Translations under genes and position numbers: made by a program | The notes under the pieces: generated by a model | Told to the model about the DNA's origin: nothing | Database searches by the model: none | Seen by the model: only the letters and a program-made list of their open reading frames with translations | NCBI RefSeq assembly: GCF_905171775.1 | Contig: NC_053491.1 | Coordinates: 223,362,486 to 223,426,485, forward strand | DNA: 64,000 nt | Reading direction: 5' to 3' | DNA from: Rana temporaria | Lineage: Eukaryota; Chordata; Amphibia; Anura; Ranidae | Shown here: piece after piece, positions 43,610-56,429 of the stretch | Layout: every line of letters starts with the position of its first letter | Numbering within the stretch: the stretch's first letter is position 1

Positions 43610-43925
43610 ATTAACTCTGCAGGGTACCCAAACTTTTGCAGACGCCATTTTTTTGTTTTCTGTAATTTTGGAAGTGTAAATGATGGAAATAAAATCTAAC
43701 TTTTTTTGACATATTATACGAATGTCTAATTCTGTAATTTGATGCCTTTTGGAGATTTTTCCATCTTTCCTTGGCTTTGTTATGCACATTAATACAAATT
43801 TTTACCTGGGGTGCCCAAACCTTAGATCCCCACTGTATATTGTAACCTGGAGCACTCAGCAGAGGACCCAAGGCAATGCCCTAGGTTCCAGAGTCTAGCA
43901 ACAACCCCACTGATTAGCACATACT

Positions 43926-44218
43926 CAGGGGCGGACTGACCATTGGGACTTTCGGGCACTGCCCGAGGGCCCCATGCCACTAGGGGGCCCCATCAGGGTT
44001 GCCAGGCTCAATAAAACCAGGGACAGTATGTAAAAATCTGTGTTTTTTTTACATCTGTTCCTGCTATGTCTTAAACCGACATGCTTTTGATGTGAAAATC
44101 CTGAGATTTTAGCTGCCCTGCCTCTGCACTGCCTCCTGGCGTGGTGGCCATCTGTAAGCCCAGGGGCCCCATAATCTTCTATTGCCCGGGGGCCCCATGG
44201 GTTGTTAGTCCACCCCTG
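43926..44218. mobile_element. Short hAT-like MITE
   Basis: Ends CAGGGGCGGACTGACC and GTTAGTCCACCCCTG, plus inverted gggccccatg inside. Flanking octamers (cacatact, cctgtact) match only partly. Confidence 0.7.
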
Positions 44219-45647
44219 CCTGTACTGTAGACATTATTAGTATTAGTGCAAACTGCTATTATACTAGGAAAAAAGGCTAATTGTGAGCCAGTAGTGTGTG
44301 GCAGGCAACATTTAAAGATGAACTCCAGGCTGATGTAAGAGATACAAATTCATGCAGCTATATACTGATTACTGTAGCATTAAATATATTGTTTAAATGT
44401 AAGCAGTACCTGAACTTGATTTGGTTTCATCCTTTTTCAACCATTTGTACAGAAGTGCTCAGGCCGGGAGAGGCAGAAGCAGCACAGTCAGTTGTGTTGC
44501 AATGCTCATGTGCTAACAAAGAGCATGCTAATAAAACCAGAGTGAGAGAGGGATTAGCTCATCAGTTTGCTGCTTCTTCTTTCCCTTTCCAGTCAAAGGC
44601 TGGGGAAGGGACAAGACCTGCAGGTGTAACTGCAGAAATGAAAAATTGGGAGTCTCCCGCCCTACCATAAGGGGTTGCACTATGTAGGAATGCTGTGAAA
44701 ATCTCAAGGCTGGATGGACATAAGTATAATTGATTTGGCAGGTGAAGCAGTTCCTATGCGATATATTTTTTTTATCCCTGTATTTAGCTGCTTGCCTGAA
44801 GTTCAGCTTTATAAAGTAATTTTTACTTTTTTTTTTTTTTTTTTAAAGTAGATAAAATGACCATCTGTTTTAGGGGTGCGGGGAGATGCACCATATGTAC
44901 CATTGAGAATTTCTGCACTTTCAGTAGCTACATACCACCGAAAAAAATGCATACATGAACCATAAGCTAAATTAGCTTAAAGTGGTTCTAAAGGCAGAAG
45001 GTTACCTTAATGCATTCTCTGCATTAACCGATTCCCGCCCGGCTTTTCATCGATCCAGGTGGAAGTCATATGACATTGGCTCACAAATCAGCAGAAGTCA
45101 TTGACTCCTGCTGCTGTCAATCACAGCCAGTGAGGAGGAAAGTGAGTGGTGAGGCCAAGACATGCTCTGTGTGTGAATGGACAATGTCTATTTACATGAG
45201 TGTGGCTCTGGAGTGAGCGCACTCAAGTGCCCCATAGCAAGAGGCTTGCTATTAGGGGCACTCGGCAGGGGTTAATAACCAGGACCGTCATCAGGGGACC
45301 CAAAAAGAAGAGGATTGGGGCTACTCTGAAAAACCATTGGCCAGCGCAGTTAAGTATACCATGTTTGTTATTTAAAAAAATTCTAACCTTTAGAATGACT
45401 TTAAACGAGATAAAAGGCAGTTAAAACCATTACTTGAAACTATTGTTGTTTTCCTTAGAGGGGCCGAAGGCAGCTGAAGTCTAAAGGCAAACTGTCTAAT
45501 TTTATGTTAGGCCTAAAGCAAATGCCTCCACCTGAGATCATTTCTCACCTTGCCTTATGGCAGATTTCACCCAGTCTATCATTTATACTATATCAGTAGC
45601 TTACGCTTTGTTCAAGTATTGATAATTGTTGTTTATTAATAACGTAC

Positions 45648-45761
45648 CTGGTGTGAGAATCACAACTGCCGTGAGCAGTGCATACTCTTCCTCAGTCATC
45701 TTCAGCTCCCCGACACTCTTATAAAAACTGAACATGGGATTTATGTAATCATGAGAAATAC
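45648..45761 (-). CDS. NR1H4: Farnesoid X receptor, ligand-binding-domain exon (third here)
   Basis: This 114-bp exon encodes [20 protein letters not shown] and then MTEEEYALLTAVVILTP. This is the FXR segment around helices 7-9 that contributes to the ligand pocket (human counterpart recalled as [20 protein letters not shown]). The acceptor is ttttttctag/G and the donor is CCAG/GTACGT, phase 1 on both sides. It was too short to stand out as an open frame and was found by searching the intron for the missing segment. The downstream intron of about 12.9 kb contains the Tc1/DIRS nest. Confidence 0.92.
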
Positions 45762-48025
45762 CTAGAAAAAAAAATAGACTGCTTTATTTTCCTTTACACC
45801 TTCCTGATCTATAAATATATAAACATAGACTGGATGTACCATGTATGAAAAAGACTTGATGTGAAAGTTGTAAGCTACCGACCTGATATTTTCTAGCAAA
45901 AACAAAACTGTAATGAAAAAGTAATTTTGTGATTAAATACCTTGATAAACAACCCTCTTTTCCAACCCAAAATGAAAAACGTTGTTTCATCCTTTGGGCC
46001 ATCACAGCCAGCATATTTTTTTTATGGCATATACGTACAAAATTGGGCTCCGGTCAGAATTGTGTACGTCTGCTTTATAGGCATCTGGGATCCAGTATCA
46101 AATTGAGTAATGTTTTTTCCCTTCTTTTTGCCATATAATCTGACAAGGTTGTCCTCTTTCTATACTGAACAAGTGTTATGGCACTGTGCGCTGCTATGAG
46201 TTTTGTAACCACTAAAAATATTTATAAATTGTGAATCGCTCGTATTAGCATGTGATCAAACATTTAAAATAAATTAAATATTGGGGCCGTGCTTCACACT
46301 TAAGTACAAAATATCGTGTTTAAATGCTGTGTTCAAATATTTAGGTGCAAATCCTACCACTACAAATCTAGTGCATAGACACCATTTATAGATTGTTTAG
46401 TGACATCCATAATCTGATAAATACAACAAAAAGTTTATGAAAATAGAAAATATATACAACCACCACCATAAATCAATCAATAATATAGTGTTCATAAGTG
46501 TCGCCTTAGTCAAACCATATACAGTATTGTGATCCACATTTATAATAAGTGCTCTTCTAGTGATGGGTCACTAGATATCTGCCTTAAGAAGCCACGTGAC
46601 CCTGTGGTGCAATTTTACACTGGTGTACACAGCAATTGTTATATGTGTTTACAATTTGGTGCACTGAAAGCACCTTTTAAATGTGAGTGTGTTACTTGGA
46701 GTTTTTAATAAATAAATTGTGTGTTTTAAAGATAAAGCACAATTGGAGTTCTTTTATATTCATATGTGTATGCCTGACTGGAGGAACTAGTAGGAGGAGA
46801 AGGAAGCAGTTCTGTCATTGGGTCCCAGGAAAAGCACTTCCAGTTCCCTTGGAAGGAACAAAAGCATTATTAGATCATAGCATTATATACGATCCATTAT
46901 CCCAGGTGAGACCACAACCGGTGGAGGGATTGAGCACAGCATGAAGAACGTGTGATACAGAAATAGTAACCCATCACTAGAAGTGCACTTATTATAGTGT
47001 GGATCACAATATATGTTTTATGACTATAAGGCGGCACTTATGAACACTATATATATTTTTTCTATATTTATAAAATTTTCGTTATGTTTATTTAATTATG
47101 GATATCACTAAACACTAAACAATTTATACAGGGTGTCTATGTACTACGCTGGTAGTGCTAGGATGTCCTCTTTCTATAGCCCTTTTCACCATAACCTTAT
47201 ATAAAGCCATGGAACTGGTGACAACATACTAGTGGCTTTCATTAGATCGTACTAACTTTACAAGGTTACTATGGTCAGATTAGACACTTTAGCTAATCAC
47301 TGAAGTACCACTGGTTCCCAATAGATGGCACTATATGCTCAAGTACCGACTGTGCTCTGCTTAAAAAAAAAAAGGCAGTGTGTGAGTAGAGAATAAAAGC
47401 AATTTCTTATTTATATGGTCCTGTTTTATTACTTTCCTCCAAACACCCTCCATCCTTTATTCTCTTCCCCCCTCCTTTCATGCCCTTCTTTTTTCTCTTC
47501 CTGATACTGTTAACAATAATTGCTATTAAAATGTTCATAAACATATAAAAACATTTGTTTTTTGTTATGCTGTCTACTGTCCTAAAATTAGCTTCCTATG
47601 GAGATTGTGTTATACAAATTTGGATTCAAATTTTATTCTGATTGATAATGTTGTCTAATTCCCCCCCCCCCTCTATTCCGAGAGGACACATATGTATGAT
47701 CCTGGGGGTCGCTAGATTGAGTTCCTCCTCTTAATAGGGATTGGAAGTAACCGTCTCCTCTTCGTCTACCTCTAGGATTTCTCCCTCTTTTATTATTATC
47801 TCTAGAAGACTGATAAAATGGTTGGTTTGCACCTCCCCCTCCTGTCTGGGAAAGTTTGAGTGTAAGTAGGATGTGGGCCCGGAGTAGGTAATTTAAGTGG
47901 TATGCCCCTTAGTGAAGATGAGATATGGGTATTGAATAGAGGGCTGAAATTTGCCCCAGTACGAAATTTGAATACATTTCAAAGTTACAGGTATATCAGT
48001 TTACAGAAATACATGCGTAGTTTAA

Positions 48026-49046
48026 CCACTAGAATACCGGCCGCATGTAAAATGACGGCTTCACAGTGGCACTGGAAACTCAACAGGACGTCAATTGACG
48101 TCCTGGATTCCTCCGGCCACTGGGCGGCGGCACGTGCGCACCCGGCGCGTCCCCACCCGGCGCGTCCCCACCCGGCGCGTCCCCGAGATGCCGATGCGCG
48201 TGCCTGGCGGTCGCGATGTCCGCCAGGCACCCACGATCAGCAGTGACAGAGCAGGGACGTGGAGCTCTGTGTGTAAACACAGAGCTCCACGTCCTGTCAG
48301 GGGACAGAGGAGACCGATCTGTGTCTCTTGTACATAGGGACACAGATCGGTTACCTCCCCCAGTCACCCCCCTCCACCTACAGTTAGAACACACCCAGGC
48401 TACACATTTAACCCCTTCCTCACCCCCTAGTATTAACCCCTTCAATGCCAGTCACATTTATACAGTAATTAGTGCATATTTATAGCACTGATCGCAGTAT
48501 AAATTTGAATGGCGCCAAAAATGTGTCAAAAGTGTCCGATGTGTCCGCCATAATGTCGCAGTCCCAATAAAAAAATCGCAGATCGCCGCCATTACTAGTA
48601 AAAATAATAATAATAAAAAAAATAAATAATAATAATAATAATAATAATTCTGTCCCATATTTTGTAAGCGCTTATTGCGATTTTTTTTTTTTATTATTAT
48701 TATTTTTTTTTTTACCAAATATATGTAGAAGAATACGTATTGACCTAAACTGAGAAATTTTTTTGGGGAAAAAAAAAATTTGGCTATTTATTATAGCAAC
48801 AAGTAAAAAATATTGAATTTTTTTTCAAAATTGTTGCTTTTTTTGTTTTATAGCGCAAAAAATAAAAACCGCAGAGGTGATCAAATACCACCAAAAGAAA
48901 GCTCTATTTGTGGGGAAAAAAGGACGCCAATTTTGTTTGGGAGCCATGTCGCACGACCGCGCAATTGTCAGTTAAAGCGACGCAGTGCCGGAAGCTGAAA
49001 TTTCACTTGGTCAGGAGGGGGGTATATGTGCCCGGTATGGAAGTGG
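48026..49046. mobile_element. piggyBac-like MITE in the Penelope-like ORF
   Basis: 1021 bp between TTAA sites (48022-48025, 49047-49050). The ends are ccactagaataccggcc and cccggtatggaagtgg. Interior palindromes include gtggagctctgtgtgtaaac followed by its inverse. A poly-A/ATA-rich stretch lies at 48600-48716. Confidence 0.88.
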
Positions 49047-49729
49047 TTAAATAATAAAAAGTATTGTCTATCAAATCCCATCACCAGAAAGGTGACTCCA
49101 TCATAAGGGTCCACTCTAATGTGCGAAAAAAGTCTACATTTAGCCCTTTGAATAGTGGTAATAAATATTGTGAAGTTTTTAAAAATATGGTATCTAGAGC
49201 TTGATGAATTAAAAAGTGGCAGATCCCCAATATATTAAAAATGGTATAGCTTCTTTGGAAAAGAAAAATAGTCACTCATACACCCTGCGAATAAAGGGGA
49301 AGGCCTAATGGTTCTCAATAAACCTTATTATCAAGCAGAATGAGTGACCGGGAGACTTATCAGTTATTGACCAGAGAACCTGTGTTTCAGTACAAAGAGG
49401 AATTGCATGATCTGGTTGAAAAGGGCAAAAATGGGGGGATTCTGAACAAAAAAGAGGCAGCTTACTTAGATTCATTGTTCTGCAGAACCCCTATTATTTA
49501 CTCTATGCCTAAATTCCCTAAAGATAGCACTAATCCACCTGGACAACCTATAGTTAATGGGATGAATTTAGTTACTGCCCGATTGGGTCAATATATTGAT
49601 TCATTCCTATAGCCACTTGTTATGCAGACTAACGTGTATCTTAAAGATACTAAGCATATCATTCAAATCTTAGAAACTTTAAACTGTACTCCATCCAGTA
49701 TCCTGATAACAGCAGATGTTTGTTCCCTT

Positions 49730-52047
49730 TGTAGCACCCTGGTATTAAGCAGGGTTGCTAACAAATTTAGTTATGCTAGGTGGCAATTATCTTGCCTAAT
49801 TAGTAGTTGTATCAACTGACTTTCTGCCCTAAGCCTGAATATGGTGCATTTCTCTCTTCTGTCAATAGGTGGCACTGCTGCATTTGGGATTCGAATGACA
49901 AGACCACAGTGGGTTCAGGATGTGAATAGACATATAGCTAGATTCACGTAGCTGTGCCTATCTATAGGCGGGCGTAGCGTATCTCAGATACACTACGCCG
50001 CCGTAAGTTAGAGCGGCAAGTACAGTATTCACAAAGAAGTTGCGCTCTAAGTTACGGCGGCGTAGTGTAACTGGGCCGGCGTAAGCCCGCCTAATTCAAA
50101 AGAGGCTGGTTGGGGGCGTGTTCTATGCAAAATACTAGTGACCCCACGCATTTGACGTTTCTAACGAATGGCGCATGCGCCGTCCATGAACGTATCCCAG
50201 TGCGCATGCTCCAAATTACGCCGCAAAGACTCATTGGTTTCGACGTGAACGTAAATTACGGCCAGCTCCATTCACGGACGACTTACGCAAACGACGTAAA
50301 CATTTCAAAATTCAACGCGGTTCCGACGTCCATACTTAACATTGGCTGCGTCATCTTTTTGGTGGTTTATCTTTGCGCCTTACGTAAACGGCGTATCTTT
50401 ACTGCGACGGGGCGAGCGCACGTTCGTGAATAGGCGTATCTCACTGATTTACATATTCTAGGCGTAAATCAGCGTATACGCCCCTAGCGGCCAGCGTAAA
50501 CAGACAGCTAAGATACGACGGCGTAGGTAGACTTACGCCGCTCGTATCTTAGCAACATTTAAGCGTATCTCAGTTTGAGCATACACTTAAATGCAGGACG
50601 GCGCAGATTCGGAGTTACGACGGCGTATCTACTGATACGCCGTCGTAACTCTACCTGAATCTGGCTAATAATTTCTAAGCCAATCATATTTTAGGCCTTA
50701 ACATGCTGGGAGAGTTTATATAAGGGGAATGAGTCAGAGTGATCAGTGTCCTTTTAGCCCCAAGCTGAGGCCTGGGGGCTGTATGTGAAGCAGCAGCTGA
50801 AGGTTAGGCCTAAGCATGAGGCCTTGCCACGTGTGTAGAGGCCCGGCCCAAGGGGAGCCCGATCATTGCAGAGGTTTAGCCAGACGGTGAGACGAGTGTT
50901 GCCAGGGGTGAAGGAGAAGCAGTTGCCATATGGGACGACCACAGGCTAGTGAGAACCAGAGGTCAGAGATAAAGGGGACACCGTTGCCAGTAAGGGACAA
51001 CTACTCCTGTCATCAGAGGCCAGGTTTGTGAAGTCTGAGGAAGTACCAGAGCAGCCTTTTTCACTAGCCAGGGGCGGTGAACAAGTTGGGAAAGCTTCAG
51101 CATTCAAGTAAGGGACCCAGCGGGTGAGTGTGTGTGACACTTGAAGAGGATTCGACGGGTTAGTTGAGAACCAAGCCAGGTACCCAGCAGGTAGCGTGGG
51201 TGACGCTTGGCGTGTACAGCGGATTAGCTGTGGAAGAGCTCAAGGGATCCAGTGGCTGGGATCTGAAGGTCTAGTGCACTGGTGTCAAATACAAGGCCCA
51301 CGGGCCGAATCTGGCCCTCCAGGCAATTTCAGGTGGCCCTCGCACCTCTCCTGCTGCTGCAGGAGAGCTCCAGCCCTCCTCTGGTCCTCCTCCAGATCCT
51401 TACTTTCTGCTTACAAGCAATGAATCCAGCTTCTTCCCAGCAGCAGCATAGGGAAAAGTGGGGTGCACTGTGATGTAAGGGAGAGTGGGGGACTTAACTT
51501 CTGATGGTGGGGTGGCTCTTGAAATCTAATGTAAAGGGGAGGGGATGCGCTGGACATCTAATCTTACAGATACAACCGATCGTTTTGAGGCCAATCATAA
51601 TGCTGATGTGGCCCACAATGACCCCTGGTCTAGTGAGAAGACTGGAAGCTCAGTGAGAAAAGCTACAGCAGGAGGCTGTGAGATGGAGGCCAGATCCTAC
51701 AAAATGGGGATACCAAGTCTGGTATGTGTACAAATCTGTGTTGAAGTCAACCTATAAGTTCAGCTGCCATAGGAGACAGCAGTTCTACAAATACAGTGCT
51801 GCAACCAGCTTAAAGGCCCTCAACCTGAATAGCTGTCTGCCTATTTTATCTTGGAGTCTGCCAATTGCTATTGCATCTGCCTAGGTGTGTTCAGGCCCTA
51901 ACTCTCTCTGCCCCAGTTAACAGACAATAAATCTCTTTTGTTCGCATTCAAAAAGTGACTGGCGCCCAATCATTCTTTCTTGCATTACACCCACTATGCC
52001 TACTGGAGGTCACTATTAGGCCTCTAGGGGTCGGGGCCCTTGCTACA
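49730..52047 (+). mobile_element. Probable solo LTR with inner MITEs
   Basis: Starts TGTAGCACCCTGG and ends CCTTGCTACA, with an AATAAA at 51926-51931 in the right place for an LTR. The same family occurs inverted at 3570-6475. It interrupts the Penelope RT after DVCSL; the frame resumes with YTIIP. Flanks ccctt and ccatt match at 4 of 5. It contains the MITE 49935-50667 and a hAT-like stretch (aaggcccacgggccgaatct) at about 51280-51610. Confidence 0.65.
49935..50667. mobile_element. MITE of the 'gggccagattcac' family
   Basis: Ends tagctagattcacg and ctgaatctggcta with ATA on both sides (49932-49934, 50668-50670). 733 bp, gatacgacggcgta-type palindromes. Confidence 0.83.
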
Positions 52048-53430
52048 CCATTATACCATCACTGGGCATGATGATGCTCGTTCATCAGTCAAATTGGCAT
52101 TTAGCTTGTTTGATCTGTCTATGCAACTTTAAAAGTTTCTTCTCAGGAGCCTAGATTTTTGTTTAACAAAGAATTATTTCTGGTGGCACAGTGATTTTTT
52201 TTCTTTCAGACTAGGGGGGTGGCGATGGGTGCCCGTTTTGCTCCCAGTGTGGCCAATTTGTTAATGGCCCACTGGGAGGAAAAAGTGGTATTCTCAGATC
52301 GTCCCCCTCAACTTATTTGCTACCAAAGGTATATTGGTGACCTTGTTATGGTATGAGATGGTAGCTCCAGAGATCTTGAGACATTTACGCAGAAGCTTAA
52401 TGCAAATAATAAAAATATTGTTCTGAAATAGAATGTTAATTTTGAGCGAATGATCTTCTTGGATTTAGAGATTACTAAGGAGGTTAATCATTTCCGTATG
52501 TGCAATTACCTTAAACCTACTGACCAGAATTCATATATACCATTTGAGAGCTGTCACCATAGATTGTGGTTGTATAATATCCCCGGGGTTCAATTTATAA
52601 GGCTAAAGCGTAATTGTACATCGGAGGATGATTTCCTGAAACAGTCATATGAATTATCAGCTAAATTTCAACAAAGAGGATATGAAAAAAATCACTCTAA
52701 ACCAAGAGATAGAGAAAACTAGGTTAATGAATAGGAATTTATTGGTTTCAAATCAAATTAGGGAGAATTCATCTGTACCTGATAATCATAAATTAATTTT
52801 GGACTACAATGTGCATTACAAAAAATTTGAAAGAATAGTTCAAAAGTATTGGCCAATATTGAACCTAAAACCTTAGGTTCCGTATTACCTATTCGTCCGC
52901 AATTTATATTAAAAAAAGCCCCCTCTTTGCGTGACTGTTTAGCCCCAGGAGTGATTGATCCACCTATACAAGCTGAGTGTATATTATTCTATATTCAGAA
53001 TGGATTTTACACCTGTGGTTGGTGCATATCCTGTAAACATTCAAAGGTTAATACCACAAAATGGAAACATTTTACTGCTTCAGTCACAAAGAAGCAATAT
53101 AAAATCAATGATCCTATTACATGCTCCACACAAGGAGTTGTCTATATGCTGGAGTGTGATTGTGGTCTCCAGTATATAGGCAGGAAGTTTAGGAAACTTC
53201 ATGTCAGATGTGAATAATATTGAAAAGGGGCTAAAGATGCATAATGTTTCTAGGCATTTTAAACTTTTTCATAATCGTGACCCCAGGGGCTTGAAGTTCT
53301 AGGGTATTGAGAAGGTCAAAAGACATTGGAGAGGAAGCAATTTTATTAGACAGTTGAGCTGCAGGGAATCCTATTGATATTTGAAACCAAGGTGGGTGCC
53401 CCTGCTGGCTTGAATGTCGATTTGTGATTT

Positions 53431-55047
53431 AAATTGTTTTATTTCTGATCTTTATGTTTGGATAATTTTTATTTGTATATTTTATGGATATATTATTGAA
53501 TATAATTGTACAAGATGGCCGTGGATTACATTTTTAGTTTGTTATAGTTTTTAATTTATAACAATTTTTTTTTTTATATATAATGAATACATTTTTTCTA
53601 TTTTAGATTAATATTTATTTTATTCTCTTGGTAGTTTTATTGGCCATTTTAAGAGGCATGGTGTCACACATAGCTTCAATGGGTTGATTTTCCATAGTAG
53701 GGAACACCCCCCTTTTGTATTGGCCGTTCGCAGCGTTATATAGACTGCTGCTTTTTAATTCCCGATTCTCAGGCTGTAGAGATTCAATGACAGAGGCAAC
53801 AAGGGGAGATGTCCCTTCCCTCTGTTGAATATTTACAAGTATCTAAGACGGGTTTGTGACGTGCCTCTGTATCCGTTGATAAAGTCCCACCCCCTGGGAC
53901 TTAACGCTTACAGAAAGAGAGGAGTTACGTTGACATTACCCGTGGCCGTCTCCTATGAGGTTTATATGTACAAGCACTTACCGGTATATGCTGGCACTTA
54001 TTGAAGTGCTCTATTTGTAAGAGGGATTCTTCTTAATTGTTACTTAAAAGTTTGCTAGCAGAGAGCACTAGGTGTCTCTTATTTATCTCTATATGTCGGG
54101 ATACTGGTGATTATCTATGATGCATGAATCCATCTGGTGTTTCTATAAGGTCCACACCAGGAAGATCACTGTGACCGCACTCCTGGATATTTACCCTTTA
54201 TGGGATAGACTGTTTGACCCTTTGTTGACTCAGGGGTCCTGGCGTTGAGGTGAGCAGCTTAGAGTATCTAAAGGTGGAGGTTTTGCACATCTGACACGGA
54301 GTCCATTGTTTTCTAAGCACATCATCACTTTATCTGGAACTTCTGTGTGCTTTCCTATATGGATTTTCCCCTATGAACTTTAATTAGCGCTGCACTATTT
54401 CTATGTTATTATGATCTTGGGTGTTGTAAGTTTACCTGGAGTGTTCAGCTGCTGTTTATTTGTGTTTATGATATTTGTGCTGGTGTATTTTTTTACTGTG
54501 TCTCAACCATCTGACACTTTTGCTGGACAGCTTGATCTATTAAAGGAACTTGAAAATAAGACTTATTGGCTGGCTCAATAGATTTAAAATGAAAGAAAAA
54601 ACAACCTAAAAAAAGAAAAACCGATGCAGGCACCACATTTAGAGTTTGGTCAACTGCAATACATTTTGTTTTTTTGGGATTAATTCAGCTTTAAAACAAC
54701 AAGAGGCCATGTTAGACTGCTCTATCATTAGTAAGATTGGCATATGAATTTCATAATATTTGTTTGCTTATAAAACAAGTATGGCCAAAGATTTTTGGCC
54801 ATACTCCTCTTGTGGATCACAGTAGTGCACTTATTTGTGCTCTCCTGTGACCCAGAATCAGCCGACAGTGGGCTGTTGGCTGACGTGAAAGAGCCGCTCC
54901 CGGCGTGAGTGCTGGAGGGGCAGAGCAGAGAGCATTGACTGAGATCGCTGCTCTCAGAACAGAGCTGACTGAGAACTGAGCAATCAGTGGGCTTGGAGCT
55001 AGCAGGGGGCAGTTGCAGCATCACACTGATGCTGCAGCAGGGAAGTG
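53431..55047. other. No gene recognised
   Basis: AT-rich at first, then mixed sequence. Short ORFs at 54728-55024 show no family resemblance. Confidence 0.4.
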
Positions 55048-55055
55048 AGTATAGT

Positions 55056-55204
55056 CAGGGATCTCCAAACTACGGCCCTCCATCTGTTGCAGAACTACAC
55101 GTCCCATGAGGTATTGTAAAACTCTGACATTTACAGGCATGACTAGGCATTATGTGAAATTGTAGTTCCTGAACAACTGGAGGGCCATAGATTGGAGACC
55201 CCTG
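55056..55204. mobile_element. Short hAT-like MITE
   Basis: 149 bp with ends CAGGGATCTCCAAACTACGG and ATTGGAGACCCCTG; inverted ggccctcca/tggagggcc. Flanks share GTATAG, an approximate 8-bp duplication. Confidence 0.8.
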
Positions 55205-55956
55205 GTATAGATGTGTTTTTTTTTTTATATTCCTACTCTTCTCCTTTAACATTACATTTTGGAATTAGAGGAATTCAGTGTTAGAATTTAATTTTGATTA
55301 TTTTAATCGCTGTGCTCAAAAATGATCATCGATTTGACCCCATTAACCTTTTTTTAACATTGAACGAAAAATAAACTTTTAACAAAATTCTACAGAACAT
55401 TGAACGAAAAATAAACTTTTAACACAATTCTACTGGTGTATGGCCAGCTATAGATCTGTGCAGTCAGACAGCCTAGGAGAGGAACAAATTGCTTCCCTGC
55501 ACTGGTCTCCAAATAGTGGACAAAAAATGTACCACACTGGACAGCAAACTGCAGGTGCCTTTGCCTAAAGATGACACTGCGTGATTTCACTTTCACAGTG
55601 AATGCAATTAAGTGTTGTACAGCGGTTTTATCTTTGAGTCTATCATTAGATTAATTAAGAACACAGTAAAGCATATGAATATCAAAACAATATAAAGAAG
55701 AGATTCCATGTATTATTATGCAAATAGCAATGTGTGCGTCATAAACAAAGCTGAATAATACAAGCATATGAACAAAGCAAACTTTGAGAACGGTGGTATT
55801 ACATCAGCTATAGATAGAAAATGAAAGACAAAAGATGATCACTGGATGTACTAGTTGTGATTGTTATCAGTGCCATCAAACAAGCTTACTGAATCCAAAT
55901 ACAATTAATAATGTATGAGGCATGTGAGAAAATTACTTTCCACAGTCTGATCTTAC

Positions 55957-56103
55957 CACTATTCCAAATTCTCTCTTCAAGGACGTCGGTGTGGCTATCA
56001 AGTAACTTCTTGTTGAAGAGCTCAGCAGAACGAAGAAACATAGCTTCAACTGCAGAGCCTTTCAGGAGAGCAATCTGATCTTCGTGATCCAATGTTTGAA
56101 AAC
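55957..56103 (-). CDS. NR1H4: Farnesoid X receptor, ligand-binding-domain exon (second here)
   Basis: This 147-bp exon encodes FQTLDHEDQIALLKGSAVEA followed by MFLRSAELFNKKL and ends EERIWNSG, the helix 4-5 signature region of the FXR ligand-binding domain. The acceptor is ttttatatag/G and the donor is AGTG/GTAAGA. It is phase 1 at both ends, so the frame stays open to its neighbours. The sequence is almost the same as vertebrate FXR-alpha apart from a variable loop (KKLLDSHTDV). Strong conservation amid decayed transposons indicates a functional exon. The upstream intron is about 4.8 kb and the downstream intron about 10.2 kb. Confidence 0.92.
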
Positions 56104-56429
56104 CTATATAAAATACACATGTTATAATTACATAGGTAAACATTTACATGTTGAGCTACTAAAGAAATCACAAACTTGCATTTGTGGGCTGGGCTTAACC
56201 ATTGTACTCGAGAATTTGAAGTCAACACACGTTGATATTTTCGATTGTGAAATTAATTCAATAATGTAGAATAATTAGAAAGTTGTAGAATTTAAATGAT
56301 TACAGAAATAAGGTGGTGTACAGCAATGGCACTACATACAGTATGTTGTAGGTCATGTCCTTCTTCAGGCACAAAAGTTAATGTTAGCCAGCATAGCACT
56401 TTTTCAATAGTGATACCACATGAGCGTAC

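Larger units (their letters stand above)
35531..43835 (+). mobile_element. Tc1/mariner-type DNA transposon, interrupted by DIRS-A and a MITE
   Basis: Terminal inverted repeats of about 200 bp start with caatggggatc on the left and end with gatccccactg on the right. They share the motif GGGCACCCCAGGTAAAAA and are flanked by TA (35529-35530 and 43836-43837), the Tc1/mariner target duplication. Removing DIRS-A (about 5.98 kb) and the MITE at 42890-43609 (720 bp) leaves about 1.6 kb, the usual Tc1 length. The transposase is broken, so the element is dead. Confidence 0.92.
32774..45647 (-). other. Receptor intron, about 12.9 kb
   Basis: Bounded by GT at 45647-45646 and AG at 32775-32774 on the minus strand. 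It holds a hairpin, a MITE, and a Tc1 element that contains a complete DIRS retrotransposon and another MITE. 33530-34660 and 44220-45640 hold no gene; a weak mariner-like MITE outline (ttaaagtggttctaaaggc and a partly inverted end) lies at about 44978-45412. Confidence 0.8.
47902..53400 (+). pseudogene. Penelope-like reverse transcriptase/GIY-YIG endonuclease, broken
   Basis: The N-terminal part reads LSEDEIWVLNRGLKFAP. RT pieces: KKEAAYLDSLFCRTPIIYSM, NPPGQPIVNGMNLVTARLGQ and YLKDTKHIIQIL before the LTR. After it come RGVAMGARFAPSVANLLMAH and the catalytic region YQRYIGDLVMV, FLDLEITKEV and NSYIPFESCHH. The endonuclease follows: CSTQGVVYMLECDCGLQYIG, then HNVSRHFKLFHNRDPRG. Stop codons and frameshifts are scattered. 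The polymerase box reads Y-I-G-D where active copies have two aspartates, so the catalytic centre is lost. Confidence 0.85.
47690..53430 (+). mobile_element. Penelope-like element, plus strand, with nested insertions
   Basis: Nearly full-length ORF region in pieces: 47690-48021, 49051-49729 and 52048-53430. The first gap is a piggyBac-like MITE, the second an LTR carrying a MITE. It lies antisense to the receptor gene in its 10.2-kb intron. Ends are approximate. Confidence 0.82.
45762..55956 (-). other. Receptor intron, about 10.2 kb
   Basis: Bounded by GT at 55956-55955 and AG at 45763-45762 on the minus strand. It holds a plus-strand Penelope-like element with nested insertions (about 47690-53430) and a small hAT-like MITE. 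The stretches 45762-47690 and 53430-55055 hold nothing I recognise. Confidence 0.8.
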
